From: Deroplatys truncata
Taxonomy: Eukaryota; Arthropoda; Insecta; Mantodea; Mantidae
Assembly (NCBI GenBank): GCA_030765065.1
Contig: CM060987.1
Span: 71,620,557-71,684,556, forward strand
Length of the DNA: 64,000 nucleotides
Direction of reading: 5' to 3'
The notes under the pieces were generated by a model that saw nothing but the letters and a program-made list of their open reading frames with translations, was not told the DNA's origin and did not search any database. Position 1 is the first letter of the stretch. Each line of letters opens with the position of its first letter. Below, piece after piece: positions 45,071 through 57,850 of this stretch. Both the position numbers and the translations under genes were made by a program.

Positions 45071-45725
45071 TATACAGAATGTAACAATAAGGTACAGTCT
45101 AACTTTCAGCACACATTCCTCACACGTAGAAGAAGAGAATGTTAATATGGACATGTGTCCGGAAAGGATTTATCTCCATGTTTTTTTTTTTTTTTTTTTT
45201 TTTACAACTCTTCATAGTACATTAATCCTGGGAAACAACTAGGAACAGAAGCTACCAGCATACTACATGAAACACTATCTTCCAGAAATGTTCAAAATGC
45301 ACTTTTGGTTACTCCTGGTAATTTTGAAGTTCGGTATTTGAAAGGAGTTAATGTTGACATTTGACTGACTTCGTTGCTTACTTCACGTAACATTAACCGT
45401 TTAGTCTTCATCACGGACTTAGTTTCCGGTACAGTGCAATGTACACAAATGCAAGTTTGCAAATGCTCATCTGGTGTACAAAATGCAGAGAGGAAGGCTG
45501 CGAAGCAATATGCAATTCTCCAGGGATACTTCAGCGCATCCGGAATTCAATGCGTGGGTGGGTTGAAGCATGTATCAATGCTAATGGAGGGCATTTTCAA
45601 CATTTCATGTAAGAAAGAGTTTCATGCGGTACGCTTGTACATTCTGTTCCTGTGCGTTATCTTCTTCTACATATTAGGAATGTGTCCTGAAAGTTTGGCC
45701 GTACCTTATTGCTACACACTGTATA
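45071..45725 (+). mobile_element. ITm deletion derivative (MITE-like) with long inverted repeats
   Basis: The body is 45,075-45,721 (647 bp), flanked by TATA on both sides, as expected for insertion at TA. The left arm CAGAATGTAACAATAAGGTA pairs with the right arm, which in reverse complement reads CAGTGTGTAGCAATAAGGTA. Similarity continues for about 75-80 bases (ACTTTCAGCACACATTCCT against ACTTTCAGGACACATTCCT, then GTAGAAGAAGA). Inside, 45,505-45,612 encodes the C-terminal end of a transposase: ICNSPGILQRIRNSMRGWVE then ACINANGGHFQHFM and stop. The catalytic domain is gone. The open frame at 45,374-45,781 in another frame is not a gene. Confidence 0.85.
45181..45203. repeat. Poly-T run
   Basis: 23 T residues inside the left half of the ITm derivative. 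Confidence 0.98.
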
Positions 45726-48700
45726 TTGTTTTACATTCATTAAACAAAATGAAATCGAGTATTAATGTGCATAGAGCGTAGTTATTGTCATTTTAACCTA
45801 ATCTCTATCATTAAGATGTTTTAAGCATAATTATAGTTTTATATTTGGAATGGTCCAGGATAGTGAAACTCGTGTGCCATTTATGTATACTTTTTTCAGC
45901 TCATGTGCAAATGCTTCATTAATTACCCAGACTCCTATAATCTTCCCCCTTTTCGCTTTATCTTAATGTTGTTAATCATTAGCTATTTTGCCCCGGATAT
46001 TTTTTCCATTCATCATTCCTTCTAGAGGAATGTTGTTCTCAATGTTCAGGCAAATTGTGTGTTAATTTCGGAACTGTTTCTCCTTCACGCATTCCACTCT
46101 TTCTAAAATAGCTTAATTAATGTTTTGATAGCTCTTTCTCCATTCCTTCCAGCCATTTTTCGTCGCTTCATCTGAACGTTCAGGCTTACGCACAACTCTT
46201 TCCCTATCTTAACCACAAAGGAATTGTTTTAAACAGACGATGCAGCTAGGTTTTACAGTACTGGGTACTCTATAATGAAAGAAAACGGCTCATCATTGAA
46301 TGCCACAGACTTGATTAGCGCTCTGAATACATTTCCATTGTACGGTAGAGTAGGCCTGCATGTCGAATTGAAAAGTGACAAGGGGACAGGACTTTGCACT
46401 TGCGGACCAGAATGGAGCCATGAGTAAGATCGACGCAGCTCATCTTTTAAACGTGGGGGAGGGGTGGTGATAAACAGTCGACTAGCGCAGGGCGACTGCG
46501 GCTGTGTCCGGTATAATTGACTGCATTACTGCATCGGGTCGTACAGCGGTGCCCATTAGCACATCGGCGCCATGGGATTGCTTCTGAATTGGTTCACATG
46601 TAACGGCTCAGCAAAATGTTACACACTGTATTAATGCCAAGAGTAGCAAATTTTGCATGCCCGATGTACGAAGTGAAAATATGCGTTGCATTTCATGCAC
46701 CATTACGTGTATTAGGGTTCATTTCTGCGTCTTAGGCAGTGGTTTTGAGATGAAATATAAGCTGCGTCCAGCCATAAAGCAAGAGGATGAAGCTGTATTT
46801 GCTTTTGAGTATGTTTATATACTGGAAGCTGTGTGTTTTAGTTTAAACTATTCTGTAATTTCTTAAAATGATACCGTTATCATTATAATGATAAAACCTA
46901 AGCTGTGCTAGAAGTCCTTGAAATACAGAGAAATATAAGTGTTATTTATCAGAACAGAATACCTCTAGCGAAGCTTGTAACTGGACACATTACAATAAAT
47001 AAATTTTTCAAGTCAGCGCATGTTGTGGGTTAAGGTGGAGTAATGGACAGTGCCGCTCTCTTAATAATCTAATTTATGTGTTTGAATATCACTATTACGC
47101 TTGCAGGGGGGAAAAAAACTGCGTTACTACCTTCGGAGAGATGTTACAGACGCCAATGTATAATTTGCGCTCTTCAATTTCCCCTCCCAAACAGAGGGAG
47201 AGGGTAAAGATAGGGGGAGTGTATCTTTCAGCCATGTGTATCTCCCTATATTTTGATAAGTGATACTCACTTGCTTATCATTGCAGAATACAAATTTTTG
47301 CATCAAAGCCAAAAATAGCGATGTTTAGCACAACGTGATAAATCCTCCGCGCACGTGTAGGCCTAGAATGACTTACCGCTTCTATACGCGCTGTTAATAT
47401 TATAGCGATAAGCAGGAAATTGAACATTCTGTTAAAAGTTCAATTTTCTAAGGTTTCTGACTTTTGAATGTAATTTCGAATCCATAACTGCTTCTGGAGT
47501 GATCTTAAGCAAAACGCAACGAAAGAACCTAGCAACGTTTTGTATGTAAAATACAGACGAAGTTTTCACAAAATTTACAAAAATCTCCAGGTTCCTGAAA
47601 TTCAAATCCGGCAACAGCTTGGAGAGAAATGTGTTTACAAAATTCTGAGCCTTCTGTGATGTGACTGATTTGAAGTGTACAATGGATGTCATTGCAGTTA
47701 TTACATGTTTATCGGTGGGAAAAACAAAGGGAATTCTTTATAATCTAACTATTAAGGAATATGTATTCCTTTTTATTTATTCTAGTTTTAATGTTTAAAA
47801 ACAGAACTGATGAAGATCATTCTGCATACGTAAGCTACACACATTTTCGTTAATACTGCATGTGCTTAAATCTTCAATACCGTTCATGAATCTATAACTG
47901 ACAAGAGGTTAAAAGCAATACAAAATACAAGTAACAAAATCTGTTTTAATGGAGAACTGTGAGCTTGAGCAATAGAAAAACTACCTTGAATACGACAGAA
48001 TTGAAAGCAAACAACCTGGGAGCGTGAAAACAAACGTATAGAGCCCAAACAAATAACTGAAGGCGTCCTAGCAATGCAGACATAAAAGTATGTATATTGT
48101 GGCAGTATTAATATAACAGTTACTAGGCTAATTGTTTGCTCCAACGTTTGCCATAAAGCAAATCTCAAAGGTAACATTCAAATGACCTACCCATTTAGGT
48201 ACATTTTTATATCTCTTTCGCATATTAATACAAGTGCCTAGATCCGTCTTAAATTTTCGTCGAAAGTGGTTTCATTTAGATAATGCTACTTTAGTATACA
48301 CTAAAGAGGATTGAACAGCACTTACCGTTAATCGGTTATTATGCCCTACCTATGATCTTACTTAGGTTTTGCATGAATTCCACATTAATAAAAGAACGTT
48401 TTGTTACATAGGAGAAACTCGAAGGGCAGATATTTTGGAAATGGTTAATACCACAGATTTTGTAACCTGACACTCTTGGAATTTGTGAATTAAAGAATGT
48501 CCTAAGAATGAATATCCAGTCTATTACTAAATAAGCTTAGAGGCTGGGCTGCCACCTTCAGACACCAAGCTTACATGTTTTCCGTTTCTTTATGCTCCCA
48601 CAGGCAGGCTGTTCAACCACAACTCTAGCCCTATTTTATAGATAGGTGTTTGCACCGGCGGAAATGTTAAGTTCCGACCCGCCCCGGCTTGGTCTGAACC

Positions 48701-49262
48701 GAGCCCGAGTCCGAGAATAGGTTATATTGTACCACTCGGCTCGATCCTTATTGTTTAATTTTGTTTTAAATATAAATTTATTTTGCGGTTATAATTATTA
48801 TTAGTCCAGAAGCGCTGCTGAACCATTTTACAGAAATAGTATTGACTGAGATCCTGCAATCCATATAAAGTGGCCTGTTGGCGACGTAATGTCGTCCCTC
48901 TTACTGCACTCTGCCCAGGATTTTCTGGGTATGGGTGGACGAAGGGAGGCGGAATTTGCAGCTGACGTAGTTTTACTTCTTATTAAATAAATGTTCTACT
49001 GCTACGGATGTGTGCATGCTACAGTGATGTGCCATTCTGGGCATCTCAGCATCGCGGGTTAAAACATGTGATTCAATTTTTTTTCGTATTTATATTCTGT
49101 TTATATATAAAGCTTTCGTTGTGTTTTATTTTCTCAAAAATGGCGGTAATGATTTATACGAATAATATATTTACAACACAAATAAAATGCTATGTTGAAT
49201 GTGGTAAATTAACTTGTCTTCGTCTTTATTTTTAAACTTGAGCCCGATCCTTGCGCGACAAA
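45726..49262. other. Unannotated intergenic DNA
   Basis: A small GC-rich patch (CCGACCCGCCCCGG and GAACCGAGCCCGAGTCCGAG, about 48,675-48,716) resembles the ends of some transposons, but no partner end was found. Open frames at 47,432-47,692 and 47,884-48,177 (minus) are unrecognised. Confidence 0.35.
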
Positions 49263-49264
49263 TA

Positions 49265-49366
49265 TTTTTACTTTCTCTACTACGTATAGTAAGTAGGGGA
49301 AGTATTGCATTCCACCCAAAAATTCGATACCGAGATTTCACCGGAAATACATGTTTTGACACCTTT
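49265..49366 (+). repeat. Dispersed repeat A, 5' fragment
   Basis: It is nearly identical to the first 100 bases of the 57,851 copy (TTTACTTTCTCTACTACGTA to GGAAATACATGTTTTGA), then ends abruptly. Confidence 0.9.
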
Positions 49367-52350
49367 GCGTACTCACACTGCGTAACACATACTGATAGAC
49401 CACGGGAAGAAAGCAAGCGAGAGGAATGTGTAACATCAACACTTTCTTGCGTCCGTATCATATTTACGCTCGCCGTGTGGATACGATAAGCACTACACAG
49501 TGTTGTCAAGTATTATCCATGGCAAGAGCCAATGCGTTTTAACACCTATTACGGCGGTGGTTGTTCTACTAGTATCAGATCTAGCAGCATGGGTGTTTTA
49601 GAAAGTGTCCGCGTCTGGTTGTAATTTCGAAGAGAGCAAGCAGAACCTACATGCGCAGGTTCGTCCAGCGATGTTGGCAACGACTGTGATTGACTGAATG
49701 ACGCAAGGCTTTTATGTGCTTTCTTTTTAAGTTGTACGACGAGCTTGCAATTTGTTTATTAAATACTGTTTTTAATTTTATAAACATACTTTACAATAAA
49801 TATCAAAATTATATAGGGATTATACAAAGTGAGCCAAAAGACTCCGAACCGACTGCGCGGTGTTTTTCCTGTCCGCGTCCTCGGCGTTCGTTGCCGACTG
49901 CGCTATCATAGAAAGGCGCGGATGAAACCATACACCATTTTTAAAACTAGTTTTAAAGGCTTTACTTACCAACTTTACGAAAGGAGATGCTAAAACTGGC
50001 CACCGTCGTTGTTCATACATTTTTGGCATATTGCAGTGTTTTCATTCAATCTTTTTGGTTTTCTGCCTGATTTTAAAACATGTTGGCTTGCTTTGGAACT
50101 TGAAACCACAAGGCAGCATCAAAGAGAATCAAGGGCAACAAACGTGTCGCTTTTGGAATAGTTTGCATATTATGGTCCAATCATTTTAAATACGTAACAA
50201 AAAGTTATAGTTTGCTGCCAAAAACGCAAGTTTTGCCCCGCATATGAACCCTTCGTATTAGTGTAGTCTACATTATTTTCTTTTACCCTGAACAGTTTTC
50301 CCATTCGTTGCTGCTTCCATTGCATCGGTTAAAAAACTTTTTTTTTCTCCGCCACTTTCTTTTCCTCTTCTTGATCAACTTCAACATCGTGTTTCGTTTG
50401 TCCACTTCATGCTTAATTGGTCTGTTCATTTATACACCCATTCCTTTCCATGTCCAAATCTTAAATATTTCCAATCGTTTCTTCTCCCTCTTCGCAATCC
50501 GCACATTCTGGCACTATACGACTACACAGAGGACCCAAACATATGTATGCATACTTCAATATGCTTTTAAATTTTATGAGCAAATAATTGAAGGAATTAA
50601 AGGTAAGCTTTGTCTTTCTTCGCTTCCCACATAAAGTGCTCAAACTTCATACACACGCTTCTGATTTCGCGAAGTACTGCACCAACAATAATCACTGTTG
50701 CAATTTCCATAGGCATTACCTTGCATGCTATTTGAGTTTCTTCCTGTAGATAAGGTATTGTGCTGATTTCCTCCGGCAAATCACATCTGTTCAAGTTCAC
50801 GTTTAATAGTCTGAGTGTGTTAAGGTCCAGAGAATTCAGTCAAACAATAGTGGACCGCTATTAAAGCATGTGTAATCTTTTGTGCGCAAAACAATTCTCT
50901 TTCCATTAACTTCTTGGCAGCGGCGTATGCTTAGTGCATTCCAACATCCAAACCTCTTCTCTTTTCCATCTCATCTGGAATTCGCAAGTGTGTCTTCTTT
51001 GTCCAGTCATCCCAGCCCTTATTTTTTTAATTTATCTTCATGCCATATTCCTCACTTATCAGTTTATTAAGGCGACAACGAACGGAAAATTATTTAGGGA
51101 ATTATAAATTCTAATGCTTCATTTTTTAAATTATTGTTGCCAACCCGATGAAGAAAAATCATGAATGGGATTGAAAAACATATCCAGAAAAGAATACTGC
51201 AATTACCCCCTTCTTCAGAGCTAACACGTGGCAGCCTAGAATTCATTTTTTATTCTCGTGTCCTTTTGATGTTAGGCACTACTCCAGGCACGGTGGGAAT
51301 TGCGACGTGTGGTTCTGGATCATCAATCTTAAGTTAGCGTCGGGCGACGAGACCAAGATCACTCGCAACAATATCAGCACGATATAACTTCCTGCTGGAA
51401 TATTCTTGTGGTGTATCACCAGAGTGACAAATGTTGCGAGGCTTTCAGTACAGGCTCTTGCCTTTTGGTGCAATACCGCGCTATGGCTATGCTTGCTTCT
51501 GAGGCGAGGTAACATGTTCCCGTTTATTTCTTACAGAGTATTTACAAACAAGGTTTTACACGCAGCGTCGTTTAAATGGATATTCTTATCGCCACGGACT
51601 CCATTTTTGCGTGAGGCACAAGTCAATTCTCATCCCATAGACTGTTTAAAACGCAATAATACTTCTGTAAAACTGTAGTTATATAGCTTTTTTTTTTGGA
51701 TGTACCAAAGACGTTATAAATACTGCTTTGAGTATTAATAGTATATAGGCATTATGTTGGAATTACGAACTTCTCGGTATTGAGTGACGTGACCTGATGT
51801 AACGTGCTTATTTTCTAACCTTTGCCAGAGAAAGCGCCGATGATAATATTAGATGACTTGTAAATAAGTATTGAGAAATTCCTTTGTCTTGAAGAGGTTT
51901 ATCCGCGGCACAGTAAGCTCGTTTGGCCCGTCTTTGCGTTCTTTACCTTATTTTTCGGGCGCATTTTATCCATTTGGTCCATTTGTATGCTGAAACCTGT
52001 TCCTTATTACATTTCCCCGCTGACATTTATTCTTCCGCGCTCCCTTTACTTCCCCTTTCTCCTGATTAGCACTTTGAATGAAGGAGTTCAAGCCCTGTGC
52101 AATGCAATCGGACGATGAAGGCGATATTAAATCATGATAAATACACGTGCTTTCGTCATCCTGAGAGATAAGTTTAAGCCAAAGAATCCTCCTACCTTTT
52201 TGTTGATATGAATTTACATGCATTCCAGATGTATTAACTCTGTTACGCAATATATTTGTTTCATACGGTTATGAAAATGTAAAGTTGACAATTCTCTTCA
52301 AATATATTAGGATACGTGATCATGTTAAAAAGGAACTATTTTGTATTGCA
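49367..52350. other. Unannotated intergenic DNA
   Basis: 49,745-49,815 repeats the tail seen at 1,570-1,640. A GC-richer patch with GTCCGCGTCCTCGGCG and GCCGACTGCGC lies at 49,850-49,925. Open frames at 50,308-50,634 and 51,406-51,678 have no recognisable domain. Confidence 0.35.
49745..49815 (+). repeat. Dispersed repeat, pair with 1,570-1,640
   Basis: TTTGTTTATTAAATA, CATACTTTACAATA and TATCAAA occur in the same order and spacing at both places. Confidence 0.55.
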
Positions 52351-52600
52351 CAGCAAACTATTCCACAACAGTAGCCAAAATGAGTGGCACACATGACTGA
52401 TCAGCATGCTATCTGGCTGAAGTGTGTTCATATTCTGCACTCTGTGTCTTTGTATTCCACAGCTACCTATTCCACAACAGCAGACGACGTGAATAGTGCA
52501 CGTGGCAGTTATATACGGGCAAAGTTATGTGGAACTGGGTTTACGTTGAATGGCATACTACCTGGCTGAAGTGGATTCCTATTCTGAACTCTGTCTTACT
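52350..52600 (+). repeat. Imperfect tandem duplication
   Basis: CTATTCCACAACAG starts at 52,358 and 52,467. CTGGCTGAAGTG, then ATTCTG and ACTCTGT, start at 52,413 and 52,562. The second unit is about 40 bases longer than the first. The open frame at 52,384-52,569 follows from this repeat and is not a gene. Confidence 0.75.
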
Positions 52601-55345
52601 ATCTATCATTTTTGTAACATAGTCCGGACTACTTGGTAGTCCACTGGTTAGTTTCTTAAATTAAATGTAATTACTTCTGGAAGTAATTTAAATACTCGTG
52701 ACCCCTAGATTGTTGTGGTTTTCTTTACTTTTTTGCGCTTAACACTGAATGGTATGCATCTCTATAAGACCAAGATTGCTGTTCTTGAAATATGAGAGCT
52801 GAAAAAAGCAGAAGGACTTTTTACTTTAAAGATAGAGCTAGTTTATTTATACTGGCTGCCATGGTTATGTTAGATATGCAGCCAAATTATCTCTAAGCCA
52901 ACAAACAAAAGAATAAATATCACAGGAAGCTCAATTTGGCTATGGAACCTAAGCGTTCAGTATTTATATAGAATGGTTAATCCCTGAAAATATAAATTTA
53001 ATGTTTCATTTTCTTTTTAGAGTCAGATACTTTCACAAAGCGATAATCAGGGCATAACGACAGTTTTGAGTTAATTTAAAGAATAGTTCAAATCTCATCA
53101 ATAGTATCGGAGAAACCTTTGAATAAAAATGGTATTTCATTTCTTTTTATAGATTGGTTTCATTAAAATAACTTAAGACTCGACCACTTAACAAGCTGTT
53201 TAAAAATGTTGTCCCTTAAAGGGATATAGGGCTAAATGCCTTTTAACTTCATTTTACAGCGGGAATTCTTTTTTAAATTCTTATTATAGTGGTATAATAC
53301 TATCATGTGCTATCATACCAAATTTGGAATCTTGAATCAAATGTATTGCAACACACTTTTAATAACGTATTATATGGTATGTAAAATGCTCCTGGCATTA
53401 TTGTATTTTTCTCAATTGGCTTTTTGAGAAGTTAATGGAAACACGTGTAATTAAAACCTGCTCAGGACTTCTCAGTATGATAAATATTTGGATCTAGGGA
53501 TGTGTAAATCTTTTCCTCAGTAAAATGTTTGCTTTATTTTTATATTGACATCGCCGCCCCTCCCCCCATAAATAAAAGGTCAGCAATTTCTGTTGCATGC
53601 ACATAAATGAATACATTATAAAATACGACAAAAATTGTGTCGCAATGCACATTCTACAAACGTGAAAATGTCTAAGCTAAAGAAACTAAAGAACACAATT
53701 TAATGGTTTAAGATTCTTATTATCTCAAAATAGAACGTACCATATTATCTTTTCAGACATCTTTCCTCTCCTCTTGTTTTCACTTATACACTGTTGGGTA
53801 TTCTTGATTGCAACATAATGCAGGACGAAAAGTGGCAATTTTACATGTTTAAATACCACACCTAGAATTATAAATAGGGACGCTGTGGATTTAAAAATTC
53901 ACAGGACAGTAATGAATCCCGAGGGAGAGATGAAACTGAATTTTTTGAGAGAGAAACGTGAAAATTTTAATATTTTGATAATCAAAAAATTCATTCCATA
54001 TCCCCTTTAAAAAAACAACGTTGGTTAACGACTTGTGCCATTTGCGCTTCAAAATGCATATAACGTTTTCCGATGCATATAAATTTACTGTTACTTTCAA
54101 AGTTTGTGATAATTTGTATATGATGGAGAATATTAAAATGATTTTGTTTGAATGCGAAAGAGAGAGGAATGGAGGATGGTTGGGTGAGCATTGAAGGAGA
54201 TACCCTTGGAAGAATGTTTAATGCTCGATTCAGTTTTATACAGAATACGTTTCTCCTGTAATATAAGCGAATTGTTGGTGTAATGCAGTGTGTCAAAGGT
54301 GACGTGCGAAAAAGCAGGTTCCTGAACGACGTATTTATAGAAATAAATGAAAGAATCCCCTTGGTCGTATTTGTTTTTAGTAGACTGCTGTCACTACGCT
54401 TTTGTTTCACTGACAGAAGACAAATTTATGTAATTTGCGTGAGCATGATTAGCGTGGCTCCTTGCCTTAGCATCTGTCCTTCAGTTGTACACAGATCCCT
54501 TTAAAATATGCTATTTAATTCTGCACGGAAACCGAAAAGCGAATGCAAAGTACCTAATAGGCAGCATATTTTTAATAATATAGGTAACGTATCGATTTGG
54601 CATTGGTGCATTAACAAAGGTACACAGCAGCCCATCACAATGATGTGAGGGGCAGGTCTTTGTTTTCCACTCTAGAGAGAGCCTGAGTTCGGATCTTGAT
54701 GTACGTTACCTGGTTATCTTCCCTCTCCATTTGCGCTTTATTCCGCCGATTTTATTCATCGTGTCTGTAGACCTGTTTGTTAAAAAGGGATGTGGAAAAC
54801 CAGGCTCTGAATTGCAAGGAGAATGGATGGAGGACACAAATTGTCAATATGTAAACCACCTCTGCTGCAGCAAATTAATACTGCAACCAAAGCTTCAGGT
54901 AATGTTCGTAAGTAAGGTTAACGAGATGAGTATAAGCCACTCTCTGAAGTCATAAGCTGTGTGGCGGTATGGGGTGGGCTTTTACGTATTTGGACCCACA
55001 CAGAGAATAGTCTATGTGACATATAAATTGTTTTTCCCGAACAGGAGATGTATGCTCTTAAGAATTCAAAAACTCAAAATGCTATGAAAAGTGTTGCACG
55101 ACAGCAAGTTATAAAATTTATCCATCAGGTTTTATGGTTTGTTGTGAATATTTCAGAAGTTATGCAAGCTTTCCTTCTTCGTCTTCTTCATTATTGCACA
55201 CAAACAAGAAGTTTGAATTATTGTTTTCGCTAACCTCTGAAAATATTGAAGTTCCGAACGCCTAAATTACTAAGATTCGTACCTCCCACCATGTGGTCCC
55301 CGCAGTTAGATCAAACGGCCTGGCCGAGATATTTTTGTTTTCTTC
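52601..55345. other. Unannotated intergenic DNA
   Basis: AT-rich. The longest open frame (53,991-54,410, minus, 139 codons) has no recognisable domain and overlaps another frame on the plus strand. I do not call it. Confidence 0.35.
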
Positions 55346-55851
55346 TTTTTACTTTCTCTACTACGTATAGTAAGCAGGGGAAGTATTGCATTCCACCCAA
55401 AAAATAATTCTATTTCGAGATTTCACCGGAAATATATGTTTTGAGGTGCCCTTAATGCAAATAAAGCATTTTTAGAAACATGTCTGTCAGTCTGTGAGCA
55501 GCATAACTCAAAAACGAAAAGTCGGTTAAATACAAAACTTGGTACTTGAGTTTACTATCTTCCAAGGCTGCGACACAAATATTTTCAAGAAAATCCCCCC
55601 ACCCAGACTACCCTTTGTAAATAAAGTCCTGGACATGCAAAGAGAATGGAATGCTTCACATAGCAACCAGCTCTTTAAGATTTGACTATCGCTTATAGCC
55701 CACCATATTCCCTTTGTACCCAGAAGAAAATTAGCAATAAAATAGTTTCTGCAAATGTTTATCTCGATTAACACGAAGTAGATGCAGAATTAGCGTTTGT
55801 AAAAATAGTTTGAACAAGAGCAGAGAAAGCCACGTGACTGTAACATATCAG
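55346..55851 (+). repeat. Dispersed repeat A, plus copy with internal deletion
   Basis: Both ends are present (TTTTTACTTTCTCTACTACG and GACTGTAACATATCAG). After CCCAGACTACCCTTTGTA the sequence jumps to GGACATGCAAAGAGAATG, losing about 330 bases relative to the 57,851 copy. The TG tract is not expanded. Confidence 0.9.
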
Positions 55852-57850
55852 AATGTTTTTCTTGTGTTACCCAGATAGCTTCAGAGTTTTGCATCTTCCA
55901 GCTCATTTTCATATTCATTTTATTGAAAATTGCCTATCTGGTTAAAGGACATTAAACGTAAATAAATACATGAAAGATGCACTTGGAATATGCATGTGTT
56001 GAGAATAAGAGGATTTTAACGCTTTGAAAATGTTTCCGTTTGAAAACGCTGATGGCTAAGCAAAAAATTGGACAGTAAATAAAATGCTCCTTAGATTCAT
56101 AGTGCGTTTGTTTCTCTTAATTTTAAAGAGCATCAGAACATATATTTAATTAAATATGAACTTTAGTGATACCTAAGCAACAGGGTTTAGTTTTAGCAGA
56201 TCCGATAGGAAGTCAGGATATGCAGAAAGTAAGACAAGCAGCACCAGGAGATACGAACTTATCTGTGTGTGCTGCTCGTGCTCTGCTATCGTAAAAGGAA
56301 ACAAAGAGTAACGGTATTGTTTAGCTTCCATAACGCTTTAGAAATGTTTTGTGACCCCTCTTGAGTGTTTTCGCGCAAGCATGTCTGCTGTCATTCTCTA
56401 GGGGCATAGTTCGGATTATGGCTGGGGCGAGTTATTTTGACAAGTTCTTTTTTCGGAATTTTCCCTCATCCTGCTCAGGCAAATATCGGGCTAATAAGTT
56501 CTATGTACCCTGGACGAATTTGAGCATTCATTTCACCTATATAATTCCCTTAAATTCTGATAGGTATACTTGCTCATAAAAGACGAACTTAGAAAACAAA
56601 AATTGTTGGCTATTACGGTTCGTCTAACGTTTTTGAGTTTATGAAGTTAGTTAATTCAAAGTTTGGGCGCGAGTTAGTCCTGTTGATAGCAGGTGCCACA
56701 CAGATGGCCTTGTGGGGATAATGAATGTGATTGGTCAGTTGCATAAATCACGTGGTAAGGGGTGAGGTCATTGCAGCCATAGATGTAACACACGCGCAAA
56801 CACATTTGAGAAGTGATACGTATAGTGCTTGAAGAAGCGACGTTTTCAGCAGCTCATGGTTATGCACAAAGAAGGGTGGCGTAAGGTAACGTTTCTCTTA
56901 CCTTCATTATATCCTTTTATCACATAGATACACACACGTGTGTTAAAATATACGTATATACTTTTGTGATTGTATTTACCTTTAGGTATCATATAGCTTA
57001 ATCCTTTTTAGGTAATTGCCTTACAGTCGTCGGCAGATTTAAATGCCTCAGTAACGCATTGTAGGAACATTAAAGGTTTTCAAAGATTGTGTGTATTCTG
57101 TTAGTGCTGCCCGAGCATAGAAGTTTGAATATATTGACAGTATGTTGCCGGCCATGTACAAAAATATTTCATGTTTGTTAGTATACCTACTAAACGTTTG
57201 GATTTAAAAAGCAACAGAAAATATGAAAATCCCATGTTAAGTATTATTATTTACACCATAAAATACTCTTTCAACATACTTTTCTCAAAATATTGTATAG
57301 ACAACTTTATTGGCAACAAAGATGTATAAGAAATGCGTCCTAAGGGTTTAAATATGTGTCCAGTTTCATATCACATCTTCAGAGGATTGCCGAGTTGGAC
57401 TGAAATATGTAGTTTACTCAGTGCTAAAAATATATTGCATTTCGTAATCTATTTACGACCTAGCAGTAGTAGAAAATAGATATGAGTAAGAGGTTGATTG
57501 ATTGTCCCACATTGCCGAAATTGTGATTATTATTATTTCTAATTATTGGAGTTTGTAAATCAGCCAGCCATGGTGTTTCCACAATATCGTTAAGAACTGG
57601 TTAACAACGTCTTCTTTTCTGGAAGTTGTGTTACGAAGGCTTTGATATTACGGCTAAGGGAACTTTCGTGCCGTAAATTTCTTATTTTCTCAATGGGAAT
57701 AATAATACAAAACACCCAAATTATGTGGCGGTATTTCTATTTTCGTATAATTGAGAAGCATTAGCCTACCATAATCGGGAATATACAGTGCATTTTCGTT
57801 GTGCATTTTGGTCTCGCCTACAACTCAAATTGCTCGCTTATTAAGGCTGA
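55852..57850. other. Unannotated intergenic DNA
   Basis: AT-rich, with no supported feature. Confidence 0.4.

Noticed and set aside
45374-45781. 135-codon plus-strand frame across the ITm derivative
   Set aside because: It crosses the right inverted repeat and lies in a different frame from the recognisable transposase tail.
53991-54410. 139-codon minus-strand frame
   Set aside because: It has no recognisable domain, and its composition fits AT-rich random DNA.
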